Source: Aradus depressus
Taxonomy: Eukaryota; Arthropoda; Insecta; Hemiptera; Aradidae
DNA length: 64,000 bases
Direction of reading: 5' to 3'
Assembly: GCA_963662175.1 (NCBI GenBank)
Contig: OY759217.1
Coordinates: 7,318,562 to 7,382,561 of the forward strand
In this document: piece after piece, positions 11,689 through 21,639 of the stretch
Layout: every line of letters begins with the position of its first letter
Position numbering within the stretch: the first letter of the stretch is position 1
Made by a program: the position numbers and the translations under genes
The notes under the pieces: model-generated
Told to the model about the DNA's origin: nothing
Databases searched by the model: none
What the model saw: the letters and a program-made list of their open reading frames with translations, nothing else

Positions 11689-12410
11689 TAGCTCACATCG
11701 CTACATCGATGAAAAAACAAACTATTTACTATCCATGTGAGCCGCGAGGGTGAAAGCCATCGGGCATCCTTACCATGAACACTCACATTCAAAAGCTGTA
11801 GTTTGATATGACATCGAGGTATCGACCGCGACCTCCACCTCCATCATCGATGCATCTTCGGTATAAACGTACCCTAAGGGTACCGAAAAAAAACGTACCG
11901 AAGATGCATCGATGATGGAGGTGGAAGTCGCGGTCGATACCTCGATGTCATATCAAACTACCGCTTCTGAATGTGAGCGTTCATGGTACGGATGCCAGAT
12001 GGCTTTCACCCTCGCGGCTCACATGGATCCCTAATGCGATGTCGATGGTAAAACAAAATAGTTTGTTTTTTCATCGATGTAGCGATGTGAGCTATGTGCT
12101 GATTGGTCCTCCCTGACTGCACAATGAGCATGCTCAACCCACTTGTCAAAATATTTTATTTGTTGAAGTTTAACCTAACCTCATAGTAGTTTTATCAAAC
12201 ATTTTTTTATTAATAATAAAATTATTAATTATTATCATTATTAAAAAGTTTATTATTATTATTAATTAATATGAAAGAAGAGCTAATTAATTTAGTCTTC
12301 AGGTGTCCGCAAATTTGGGACGAATAAATTTAAAATGTATTTTTTATACTGCCGAAGAGGCTTATTTAAATAACTAATTGTATAAAACATATTGTAGAAT
12401 AAATATAATT

Positions 12411-12752
12411 TCATGAAATGTGTACGTACCTAATTGTTACCACCTTTCTCTCCTCAGCCAAAATTGGATTTATGTGTAAGTTGTTGTAGTTTTGGGTTCT
12501 TTTTTGCTTCTCAACTAACAACACAATATAATTAAATGTCTCAATTTCCATCCCCATATAATCATGAAATCTATCAGGGTACCTTTTAAGTTGTTGAAAT
12601 AAGTTGTGGTATTCGCCAAAATGTTGTCTTGCAGCATTTATTGGGTGAACCCTACATGAACGTCTAGAAATATTCGAAATTAACCACCACTTTGAGGCAA
12701 CTGAAAGTTCATCACTATCATTGTTCATACTACTGTTTATATATCGAAACAA
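12411..12752 (-). pseudogene. Harbinger transposase N-terminal exon, copy B
   Basis: Open for 113 codons and nearly identical to the plus-strand copy at 8530-8836 (FGEYHNLFQQLKRYPDRF; EERKVVTIR). It keeps the stretch interrupted by a stop in copy A. The catalytic part is absent. Confidence 0.7.
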
Positions 12753-12891
12753 ACAAAGTTTTTTTTTAGCTTTATATGCTTTTGTTAGTTAAAGTTTTTT
12801 AGTTTTGGGGAAAAATAAACAGATCAGGGATAGGTTTCAGGGAGTGCAGGTTATTTTGCAACGTCAATGTTCACCTCCTTGGTATGAACAC

Positions 12892-14493
12892 TAGGGTGGT
12901 CCTTAAATATGCCATTTCGCGATTTTGAAACGTGCGCACCCTAGAAAATTTCTTCAACCCGAAACAAAATTTTTGGCGCTAAAAAAATTAAAAATACCAT
13001 TAAAAAATCCGTGCCCCACAAGGGTTGAAATTTTAATGGAATTTAACATAGGATTCAACGACTATTGCTTTCGCGCATGCTTAGCTCCGTAGGTTTTCGA
13101 GGTCGCTGAATAAGGTGCCGTTGTCAAAAAGTCGATTATGACAGTTGACAGCTGTCAAAACGCTGTCAACAAGGCTCCAATTTTCAAAAAAGCCTTATAA
13201 GAACGCTTTTTATATGTTTTCGCGGTCACTGAGCTCAAATTTCAGGTCGAAATTCAATTTCAACACAACACATTTGTCAACGTTGATGTCAACAAAAATT
13301 TATTTAGCAAATTATGATAAACTTTTTTTATCAATAACTAATTAAATACTTAAAATTTATAATATTAATATACTTTAACAACAAATTAATTTAAATTTGT
13401 AAACTCAAAAAAACATTCTTAATTTAAATGCCGATTAAAAAAAAAAAAAATGTAAACTAAGATTTATTCTGAGTCTAGAATTTTATGGTTGTTTATGTGA
13501 AAATGAAGTTTTAAATTAAGCGCCTTCATTAGTTGAACTTAATTGCGTTAATCGCTACTTGGCGCTAGTGTCGATCAAGTACTTGCACTAAGTTTACACT
13601 ATGCGATCAGTTAACCTCCAAGTCATAAGCGTGTATCATATACTGGTCGAACATGGAGCTCCCAACTTTGCGACAAAATATTCATCTGATCGGTGATATT
13701 GACGTCCAAATTAGAGGCAATAAACTGCCAAGCAAACTACAAGTATTGAAAGTTCTTTTTTTTTCACACGCGGATTTTGAAAGTTAGTTTAGAATCAAGT
13801 ATTCATGCAGTCATAGAAGAAGTTTTGGTATTGTGGAAAAAGGCGCAAATATCAACGAACGATGATAAGTCTTAATTAATATTAACTTTTTTTTGGGTTC
13901 CATCGTTGTTATTCGAACAAAGGGATAATGTTTCAACATGATTTGTTGTAATAAATATTATTTCTTTAAATTAAATTACTATGTGATATTTGCATTATGT
14001 GCCTTTAAAAACTACCCCAAGGCATGATTTAAATAAAATTATTTCAAAATTTCTCTTACAACTCTATTTAAAACTGGGGTGTGTTGAAATTGAATTTTGA
14101 CCCGAAATTTGGGCTCAGTGACCGCGAAAACATATAAAAAGCGTTCTTATACGCCTTTTTTGAAAATTGGAGCCTTGTTGACAGCGTTTTGACAGCCGTC
14201 AACTGTCAAAATCGACTTTTTGACAACATCATCTTATTCAGCGACCTCGAAAACCTCTAAATACCATAAGTTTTAGGAATATCAATGAAAACCTATGGAG
14301 CTAAGCATGCGCGAAAGCAATAGTCGTTAAATTCTATGTTAAATTCCATTAAAATTTCAATCCTTGTGGGTCACGGGTTTTTTAATGGTATTTTTAATTT
14401 TTTTAGCGCTAAAAATTTTGTTTCGGGTTGAAGAAATTTTCTAGGGTGCGAACGTTTCAAAATCGCGAAATGGCACATTTAAGGACCACCCTA
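12892..14493. mobile_element. Long-TIR element with 8-bp TSD (hAT-like MITE/foldback)
   Basis: Begins TAGGGTGGTCCTTAAAT and ends with the complement; inverted arms of about 380-410 bp (12892-13271 and 14080-14493) enclose an AT-rich core without a gene. Flanked by ATGAACAC at 12884-12891 and 14494-14501. The left arm of the inverted duplication has the single, empty site at 8367-8374. An 8-bp duplication fits the hAT superfamily; that assignment is inference because there is no transposase. Confidence 0.8.
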
Positions 14494-14778
14494 ATGAACA
14501 CCCGACATCGACCTCTATGTAGACCGCGACCTCCACCTCCATCATCGATGCATCTTCGGTATAAACGTACCCTTAGGCTCCTGACCAGCAGAGCGACAAA
14601 AGAGCGCTCTGGAATAGGACAACTGGAGTTACACCGCGGGGCTAGTCTCAGATGAAAGACGTGTTTTCCGTACAAACTACCTTATAATATAAGGTGATTA
14701 AAATTGTTGAGCAATTATATATATATATTATATAATATATTTCATATTTGTTTACTTATGGAAGCGTAATTATTTTAG

Positions 14779-14936
14779 GTTGGGGTGTCTGGAATTTAGA
14801 TGGAGATTCCCCGGATCTTCTTCAGGAGGGTGAAGTGGAGGCGATCTCATTTGACACGTGTAGACGGATGAATGTAAGAATATTGGATAACAAGAAACAA
14901 TTCTGTGTATCGACAAATAATCAAACGACTTATCAG
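14779..14936 (+). CDS. Gene 1 exon with GWG motif
   Basis: Acceptor TATTTTAG, donor GTACTA; phase 1 in, phase 0 out. Encodes (G)WGVWNLDGDSPDLLQEG, then cysteines in FDTCRRM and KQFCV (the 168-182 pair), ending NNQTTYQ just before the GDSGGP exon. It aligns with gene 2 exon 60450-60601. The first 22 nt and the acceptor also exist as an inverted copy at 8037-8066 in the same intron. Confidence 0.88.
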
Positions 14937-15394
14937 GTACTAGCTGCTATTTGTGTATATTGTATTCCATGACTTTCTGAAAATTTGTGGATTCAACAAT
15001 TTGAAAATTTAGGCTTATTACTATGCACTTATACATGAATTATAAATGTATACCAAATGAAATACTTCTCCCTATTTTTTAATTGGACGTAGGGCCGAAT
15101 ATCAGCTAGTGATGCCATAGCTGATTTTTTTAAATAGTCATGAAGCGCTGAAAACCTATTCAAATACTAAATTTTGGCATATCCTTGAATTTTTTAATTG
15201 ATCACGTATTTTATTTTAATTAATCGGAGATGGCTTGTGAGATTTTCTTTATAAGGCTGTACGACTGCAGACTGAGACGAAACGGATGGGAAGCATACGA
15301 CTTGGATAGAAGTTTTCCGCGAAGACCTGTTGCATTTTATGCCCTTTAATTTTGATTGGAACACATTTTTTCATCATCAACATACTGATATGTG
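14937..15394. other. Intron start, nothing recognised
   Basis: Donor followed by AT-rich non-coding sequence, including a short GTATATATATATATG run near 15393-15407. No repeat family was identified. Confidence 0.3.
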
Positions 15395-16655
15395 TATATA
15401 TATATATGTCACACCTCCTGAGGCTTATGAAGGATTTAAGAGCAGGAAGTTCTACCAGCAGCTGAAGGGAATTAAAGACGGGTTCAAACCACAGATGAAC
15501 TTCTGCAGGAATGAACAAGGGGATCTGCTAGGAGACCAGCAACGTATCATGGACAGATGGACCAGATACTTCAGCGATCTTAGGCCGACCATCAGTAGTG
15601 GCGTAGAGCTGGAAGAAGAAGATGTTCAGAAGCCGCTGGAGTTGGAAGAAGTAGCGGAAGTTCTTACATCCCTCAAAAATAATAAGACGCCAGGAGAAGG
15701 AGGACAAGTTGGTCTGTGGAAACTACCGGGGGATCGCACTTCTGGACACCACCTACAAGATATTCTCTTTACTCCTACTGAAGAGGCTAACGAGACGGGC
15801 TGAAGAGATGGTTGGTGAATACCAATACGGGTTCAGGCATGAAAGATCGACGATAGACCAAATTTCGACGCTGAGGACTATGCTAGAAAAATGCTACGAA
15901 AATGACATCGACCTGCACCACGTCTTCATCGACGACAAGCCTACGACAGTGTAGATAGATAACAACTCCTACAAAAAATGCATGGGTTTGGCTTCCCCCC
16001 AAAACTGCTAAGGCTGGCAAGGATGACGTTGATGCACACTTGTGGAAAGGTCAAGGTCCAGAACGCGATCTCTGAAAGCTTTGAGGTCAGGCAGGGTCTT
16101 AGACAGGGCAACCCATTATCCCCCTTACTCATCAATATAACTCTGGAGAAAGCTATTAGGGGCATCCGTACGAATCCTAATGGCACGATATATAACAGGC
16201 TCGGTTCTGAGACCGGTCGTCACATATGCGAGTGAAACCTGGGTCCTGACTAGGAGGGACGAAGTCTTACTCAATACGTGGGAGAGGAAAGTATTGAGGA
16301 AGATATACGGCCCTACTCCAGAGGGAGATAGATGGAGGATACGGACCAATAGGAAGCTGAGGGACCTGTACAAGAACCCGGACCTGGTGGCCTTAGTGAA
16401 GCAGGGGCGGCAGCGATGGCTGCATTTACAGAGGATGGAACCAGACAGATTACCGAGGAGGATACTGGAGGGACACCCGAGAGGACAAAGAAGAAGAGGT
16501 AGACCTCGCTTATTTGGCTGGAGGACGACCTCAGAACGATGGGTGTGAGAAGATGGAGACGGGAGGCCGAGGATAGAGAAGAATGGCGGAAGATTGATGC
16601 GGAGGCCCAGGTTCTACAAGGACCGTAGCGCTAGGGAAGGTAAGTAAGTAAGTCA
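15395..16655 (+). mobile_element. Non-LTR retrotransposon fragment (RTE/CR1-like ORF2)
   Basis: Three overlapping plus-strand frames give an ORF2 with internal deletions. A pre-RT region (RKFYQQLKGIKDGFKPQMNF, 15440-15500) is followed by NYRGIALLDTTYKIFS and EYQYGFRHERSTIDQI (RT, 15710-15870), SFEVRQGLRQGNPLSPLLI (16080-16130) and a distal domain with YASETWVLTRRDE through GQRRRGRPRLFGW (16215-16520). It ends in a (GTAA)n-type tail at about 16640, typical of RTE-related elements. The endonuclease is missing. Clade assignment is tentative. Confidence 0.7.
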
Positions 16656-17509
16656 CAGCTCCTGTGTCACCTCACCTTACTCCACGGATCTGGGACACCC
16701 CGAACAGGAGCTTGACCATGGGCTTTTGGTGAATGTGAAACAACCCTCGTTGCTAGGTGGAGGGGACGTCTGGTTACTTTAGAACCCACAACCGGACGAA
16801 AAACCAAGTCCACCAGTTACCGAATCGCGGCACTTGGAGCTATGGCTAATGTTTTAATGCTACTCTTAGGAACTTTTAGGAAACTCATCACCTAGACTGT
16901 CTCTTGGAAACCACCCTGGCGCGAAAATGAATAATCCTCAACCAAACTGAACAGATTACTGAAAACAAATATGGGGATGAAATGGACACTCACTAAACCT
17001 AAGGAACGCATCTGAGTTCACTCTGCACCCTCTCTCTACCTCTGACTCTCGCCCCAGGAAGAAGATCAAAGGGAAGCGTGTGACACATCTCACACAATCT
17101 AGGCCAGGAATAGCCTGGAAGCTGATAACTGGGCTAGATTTTTTTCTGATTAAAAGAAGTGAAGAAAACAAATATGCTTTTAGATTATCTGACGCTATAA
17201 TTGAAGAAACTAGGAGAATAAGGTGTGGAAATTTCTTCATAGGAAAAGTTGAATACCTCACCAGGTGTCGTCACTTGCAGAGATCTTCTGAATAGTCAAA
17301 TTGAAGATATACTAGAAGGACTAATACATGCCAGAAGAATCAGGAAGAGATCTTATTTTTTCTCGACAATATTTCGGAACGTTTATGTTCATTGTGACCC
17401 GAATGAGGGTCATCGAAGTTATTTAATTGATCAAATTCGTAGTTGAGTTTTCATCGGAATTTCATGTTTTCTGACCCCGATTCCAGAGACGTGAAAGTAT
17501 TTGTCTCTT
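16656..17509. other. Intron, no gene recognised
   Basis: Moderately GC-rich. An open frame near 17080-17295 matches nothing I recognise and has no splice context. It may be retroelement-derived. Confidence 0.3.
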
Positions 17510-17760
17510 ACTGTGTGTGTGAGTAACTATCAAGAGTAGAGAGAGAGCACAGCCCGAGAGGGGAGTCCAAGGTGTTGAAGGATGGGATCCTGAACCTCAA
17601 AAGGACCGAGCTCAGGCAACTGACTGCAGTTCTCACAGTACAGGTACGTTCAATAGACACCTGCACACTGTAGGAGTCAAGGACAGTCCTACCTGCCATA
17701 GATGTATGGAGGAAGACGAGACGGCGGCACACTTCCTGGGCATTTCATGTATAAATTCAA
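17510..17760 (+). mobile_element. LINE ORF2 3'-terminal fragment
   Basis: A frame through 17600-17750 gives FNRHLHTVGVKDSPTCHRC followed by EEDETAAHFL, the usual C-terminal Cys-His region of I/R1/Jockey-type ORF2. It is very short and not flanked by a visible TSD. Confidence 0.6.
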
Positions 17761-17984
17761 AATTTCGTAAGGACGACACTATGAATTATCCGCGTAATTG
17801 GTTGAAAGGAAAGAGGGGATCAGAGGGAGGGGGACTTTGATAACTGCCGATATAATGAATGTATTGACATTTAATAAGAGGATTCAGAAGCAGCTGCTTA
17901 AGTCAACTGTTGATTTTTAGTTCAAACAATCGATTGGTTTTGAAGGGAGAGCAAAAACTTAATTGATTAGTTGTTTGGGGGGTA

Positions 17985-18960
17985 GCAAGTAAGCAGGATT
18001 CAAGGCAACAAATGGCAGAAGGATACTTCCACTCCAGGGATAGGAGATCTGGTGTATGTGCCCGACGGCGCACATTCACTTCTCTCTTGGCCCCTAACTC
18101 GTATCACGGCTGTGCACCATGGTACTGATGTTGAGGTACGAGAAGTCACTGTGAGCACTCCCACTGGAATATTTACTCGTTCCGTTCACAAACTCCCCCC
18201 CCTCTGAGATATTGCCTGGTATCCCCCTTAGTATTGTATATAGTTCCGAAGTTATGTTTCTTTCTAGTTTCATTAGTTACATTGTTGTTAGTTTAGTTTC
18301 TTTTCTCAGATTTGTTTTATTTTCCCTTTATTCGTTTCCGGTGTTACTCGTTCAGTTTCAAGAAGTTCAGTTTCTTTTATTTTAGCTTAAGTAAATTATT
18401 TTAATTTAGGTGGGCGGTATGTTCAGGCCAATTGCTTGAATTTGTCGCCACTTATTATTTATTGTTTGTATGACTAGGTACCTCTCCCACTTGTTGACCA
18501 GGTGAGGATTATTACCCTTTATACTCCCAGCAGTCGTATAGTTGCCTCCCCCTGAGGTAGTCTCAGTCTGCTACACGTTGCCTACAAGGCCCTAGTCTCC
18601 TTAACAGTGCCTCCCCCTGAGGCCCCAGTAGTTCTCTAGTAGTGTTCAAGTTGCCTCCCCCTGAGGCAGTTCAGTTCTAGTGTCCCCGTTGCCTCCAATG
18701 CCCCAGCAGTACCCTCTGTACTCCCGTTGCCTCCAAGGCCCCAGTACCCTCTGTACTTCTGTTGCCTACACGGCTCCAGCATTTATGTACTGCCGTTGCC
18801 TTTACTGAGGCCCCTAGTTTTTCTACTCCAGCCTGACCTTCCAGACTTCCGTCCAGGTATCAAGGTATTTAATAGAATAACAAACGCTGGCCAGCAATTT
18901 GTGTTTTGTTAGATGCCCCTGGGCGAAGACGGCGCAGCCTGGAAAAAGGGTAAGTGTGTT
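17985..18960 (+). mobile_element. BEL/Pao LTR retrotransposon, 3' remnant
   Basis: The segment at 18000-18207 translates as WQKDTSTPGIGDLVYVPDG, then LTRITAVHHG, VREVTVSTPTGIFTRSVHKL and a stop, the C-terminal tail of a BEL/Pao integrase. A putative polypurine tract and LTR start (GGTGGGCGGTATGTTCAGGC) lies at about 18410-18430. The following 500 bp contain repeated GTTGCCTCC...CTGAGG motifs and look like LTR. The upstream pol gene is lost. Confidence 0.7.
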
Positions 18961-19379
18961 TTCTAAATACGTCCTGTTATTATTATACAGTAGAGTGGGT
19001 CGAGAAAATAGATTTTTTTTTCCCCGAACCGCTATAGCGCGGAAACGTTGCCTCCTTTAATACGAAGAAAAACGACGTAAAATTTTTTTAAATCGGTTGA
19101 CATCTTCCTTCGCGCATAGTACTTGAAATTTATGAAAATTGACAAAATTGAACATTTTTCATCATTTTTTAATATAACTTAAAATTCGACGATCGGCATG
19201 CTATTGTTTTTATGCTTATTTAACGATTCAATAAAGTTAAATAAATTAAAACATCCTTAATAATTAAATGTTTTCCGGTCGAAAAATGTGTTCGAAAAGC
19301 CTCCTACTTCGCTTCGTAATGACACTGCCTCCTCCATCGCCCCTACCATTTCCGGTCGTGACTCGTCACATTCAGTCAG
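18961..19379. other. AT-rich flank of the next element
   Basis: Starts with AGAGTGGGTCGAGAAAATAG near 18991, which could be the edge of the transposon carrying the gene below. No matching inverted end was found. Confidence 0.3.
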
Positions 19380-20671
19380 TCGCCGGCAGAAAAGCGTCGT
19401 GTCAGAACTGATTTGAAGCGTACACTTAATGAAGAAATTTGTGGCCTTTACTTTGACGGCAGAAAATACGATACTTTGTTTGTCGAAAAGTGCACGCAAA
19501 GCAATTTCGCAGGAACAGAAAAGAAGAACATTATTCTCTGATTCAGGAACCTGGATCAACTTACATTGGTCATGTTTCTCCTTCCTCGAGTTCTTCAACC
19601 GACATGACTCGAAGCATTATTTCTTATCTGTCTGAACTTGAAATATCGCTTGAAAATATACAAGTGATTGGGTGTGACGGCACTGTTACCAACACCGGCT
19701 GCAAGAATGGCGTCATCCGTAAGCTAGAACTGCACGTGGGAAGACCACTACAGTGGAGCGTGTGTCTACTGCATTTCAACGAACTTCCTTGTCGTCATAT
19801 TTTACAACATATAGATGGTGGAATCAGAGGGCCAAAATCTTTTTCTGGGCCCATTGGACAACAGCTTACTGGGTGCGAAAAGCTCGCTGTAGTCGAGTAT
19901 GAATCTGTAGATTGTTTGATTCCAGAAGTAGACAGAAAGATGCTGAGCAAAGACCAGCAGTATTTATTAGACATATCCAAAGCAATAAAGTCGGGGCACT
20001 GCCCAGAGGATTTGTCAATTCGAGATCCTGGCCCTCTGTCACATTCTAGATGGCTAACTGCGGCCAATAGAGTGCTTAGATTGTACATAAGTTTGCCCAA
20101 TCCTTCTGAGAACTTAAAAGAAATAGTTATCTTCATCTTGAAATCATACATGCTTGTGTGGTTCACCATCAAGAAGAACAAATATTTTACTGACGGCCCT
20201 AAACATGTGTTTCTAGCAATTCAAACGTCGCAGTATTTATCTGACGACCTACTTCAAATCGTTAATCCAGTAATTGAACGCAATGCGTTCTTTGCACATC
20301 CAGAAAACATACTGTTGGCTATGATATTTGATGACAGAGAACACATTCGGGAGCTTGGATATAGGAGAATTTTAAAGGTAAGACAATGCACTTCTAAAGG
20401 AAAAACGATTAGAAACTTCGTGCCACCCAAGATAAACTTTGATGCAACCGATTACACTGAAATTATTGACTGGAATACTTGCCCGTTGTATCCTCCCCCA
20501 TTATTAACGGAAGTATGTGATAATGATATTAAATCACTCATCAATTCTGATACAAAGTCCATCAGAGACATCAAAAAGTCTCACTGTCACACTGAGGCAG
20601 TAGAGAGATGTGATTTCTCCCAAAAGTCAGACTTTAAACTTGTACATATTGACAAGAAACAGAAGAAGTAA
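19380..20671 (+). pseudogene. Conserved transposon-type protein of uncertain superfamily
   Basis: A long frame (19490-20671, 393 codons) contains VIGCDGTVTNTGCKNGVIRK, GRPLQWSVCLLHFNELPCRH, SGPIGQQL, LDISKAIKSGHCPEDLS, SHSRWLTAANRVLRLY and HPENILLAMIFDDREHIREL. I recognise the pattern from repetitive proteins in many invertebrate genomes, probably transposase-derived (Asp and His-rich core), but cannot name the superfamily. The homologous start lies in another frame (GLYFDGRKYDTLFVEK, 19425-19490), so one frameshift near 19500 separates N-terminus and body. The C-terminal 60 residues are low in similarity to anything I know. It sits in intron 4 of gene 1. Confidence 0.5.
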
Positions 20672-20686
20672 CTGTGATTCACAGAA

Positions 20687-20986
20687 TCCGTTTGTGAAAT
20701 TGTAAAATATAATGTAAACAACACACCCCTACTTTGGATGGTTGGTTGGGTAGGGTGTGGGTGGAACTCGACGTGCAGCCACCTTACTTCATAGCCTCAG
20801 CCTGTCCAAAGTCCTGCTCCTGTACCGCCATTCTCTTATACTGAATGGGTGCATCCCGGCCAGCTGACATGGTTGCGTCGCCTCACCTTGATAGCCTCAT
20901 CCTGTTCCCAGTAGAGTCAAGAACTGTTCTTGTACCTTCTAAGTTGAGAAACGCGGACATATTGTGGAAACTTGTAATAAATAAAT
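20687..20986. other. Duplicated intron segment upstream of GDSGG exon
   Basis: Contains TGAATGGGTGCATCCCGGCCAGCTGA-like sequence related to the 112-bp repeats at 61690-62060 in gene 2. Non-coding. Confidence 0.45.
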
Positions 20987-21201
20987 AAAACAAACTTATT
21001 TTTGAAATATTGTCTATTCCACTAAAGATATATATACATATATAACTACCGGTTTCGGCTTTATACCATCGTCAGGTCTAGTTATGAACTTATGAACAGT
21101 TCATAACTAGACCTGACGATGGTATAAAGCCGAAACCGGTAGTTATATATGTATATATATCTTTAGTGGAATAGACAATATTTCAAAAATAAGTTTGTTT
21201 T
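20987..21201. repeat. Perfect palindrome, 104-bp arms, 7-bp loop
   Basis: Arms 20987-21090 and 21098-21201 are exact complements as read. The right arm contains CTGACGATGGTATAAAGCCG followed by AAAC at 21113-21136, resembling the conserved core of a hammerhead ribozyme (CUGANGA...GAAA). A single-arm, diverged copy lies at 38782-38886 beside a Penelope-like element, whose pseudo-LTRs are known to carry hammerheads. Confidence 0.8.
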
Positions 21202-21286
21202 CTTTATTTGTTCTTGTACCGCTTCTCCCTTATCTTGAATGGATGCCTCCTGCATAATTCACGCACCATATCTGTTATTTTCCCAG

Positions 21287-21458
21287 GGAGACTCCGGAGG
21301 ACCTTTGGTTTGGGAACACCCTACAACGAAGAGATTATATGCAGTAGGTGTGGTGTCTTTCGGGGTGCGATTAAATACGACGTTGTTAAATAAACACATC
21401 CCTACGGTGAATACCTACGTGCAACCGTTCATACCCTGGATGGAAGAAACCATAAAAG
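21287..21458 (+). CDS. Gene 1 exon with catalytic Ser
   Basis: Acceptor TTTTCCCAG, donor GTTGGT, phase 0 to phase 1. Encodes GDSGGPLVWEHPTTKRLYAVGVVSFG..., ending PFIPWMEETIK, the terminal helix of the S1 domain. Cys191 is replaced by Tyr at the previous exon's end, and no Cys220 equivalent is visible, so that disulphide is absent. The frame remains open into the intron by chance through a 42-bp repeat. Confidence 0.92.
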
Positions 21459-21461
21459 GTT

Positions 21462-21600
21462 GGTTTTTCATTATATTCCTAATCGATACTTTGCAACAGG
21501 TGTGCTGTTTCATTATATTCCTAATAGATACTTTGCAACAGGTGTACTGTTTCATTATATTCCTAATCGACACTTTGCAACAGGTGTACTGTTTCATAGC
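21462..21600. repeat. Tandem 42-bp repeat (3 copies) directly at the splice donor
   Basis: Three units of TTCATTATATTCCTAATCGA...TTTGCAACAGGTGTGCTGT follow the exon end. Each unit contains CAACAG|GTGT, which resembles a splice donor. The unit is 14 codons long, so the reading frame stays open through the array. Confidence 0.85.
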
Positions 21601-21639
21601 CAAGGCGCTGATGCGAAGAAAAGTAAAGTCTATTACAAA

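Larger units (their letters stand above)
8278..11874. mobile_element. Harbinger-type DNA transposon, copy A
   Basis: Bounded by inverted termini starting GGGTACGTTTATACCGAAGA and ending with the complement at 11855-11874. It contains the first exon of a PIF/Harbinger transposase on the plus strand and a two-exon MADF (Myb/SANT-like) gene on the minus strand, the usual pair of Harbinger genes. The DDE part of the transposase is deleted. A Tc1 element interrupts it at 10093-11688. TAA at 11875-11877 separates it from mirror copy B. Confidence 0.7.
11878..14572. mobile_element. Harbinger-type transposon, copy B (inverted, internally deleted)
   Basis: Mirror image of copy A: the same termini at 11878 and 14572, the same transposase exon on the minus strand, but no MADF second exon. 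The deletion joint is near 12326, where sequence equivalent to 9870 in copy A meets sequence equivalent to 8940. A separate 1.6-kb element is inserted at 12892-14493. Confidence 0.7.
8037..14800. repeat. Giant inverted duplication inside gene 1 intron, centre about 11876
   Basis: Reading outward from 11875-11877 both arms carry the same material in mirror order: a Harbinger terminus, Harbinger coding remnants, the other Harbinger terminus, a patch of the 112-bp repeat, about 150 bp of intron, the AG acceptor, and the first 22 nt of exon 4 (14779-14800, complement at 8037-8058). The left arm contains a Tc1 (10093-11688) absent from the right; the right arm contains a long-TIR element (12892-14493) absent from the left. 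Because host exon sequence is included, the structure is best explained by inverted duplication and not by two independent transpositions. Confidence 0.75.

Noticed and set aside
8278..14572. A single autonomous composite transposon
   Set aside because: The mirror arms include host exon sequence outside the termini and reciprocal empty sites, which fits inverted duplication better.
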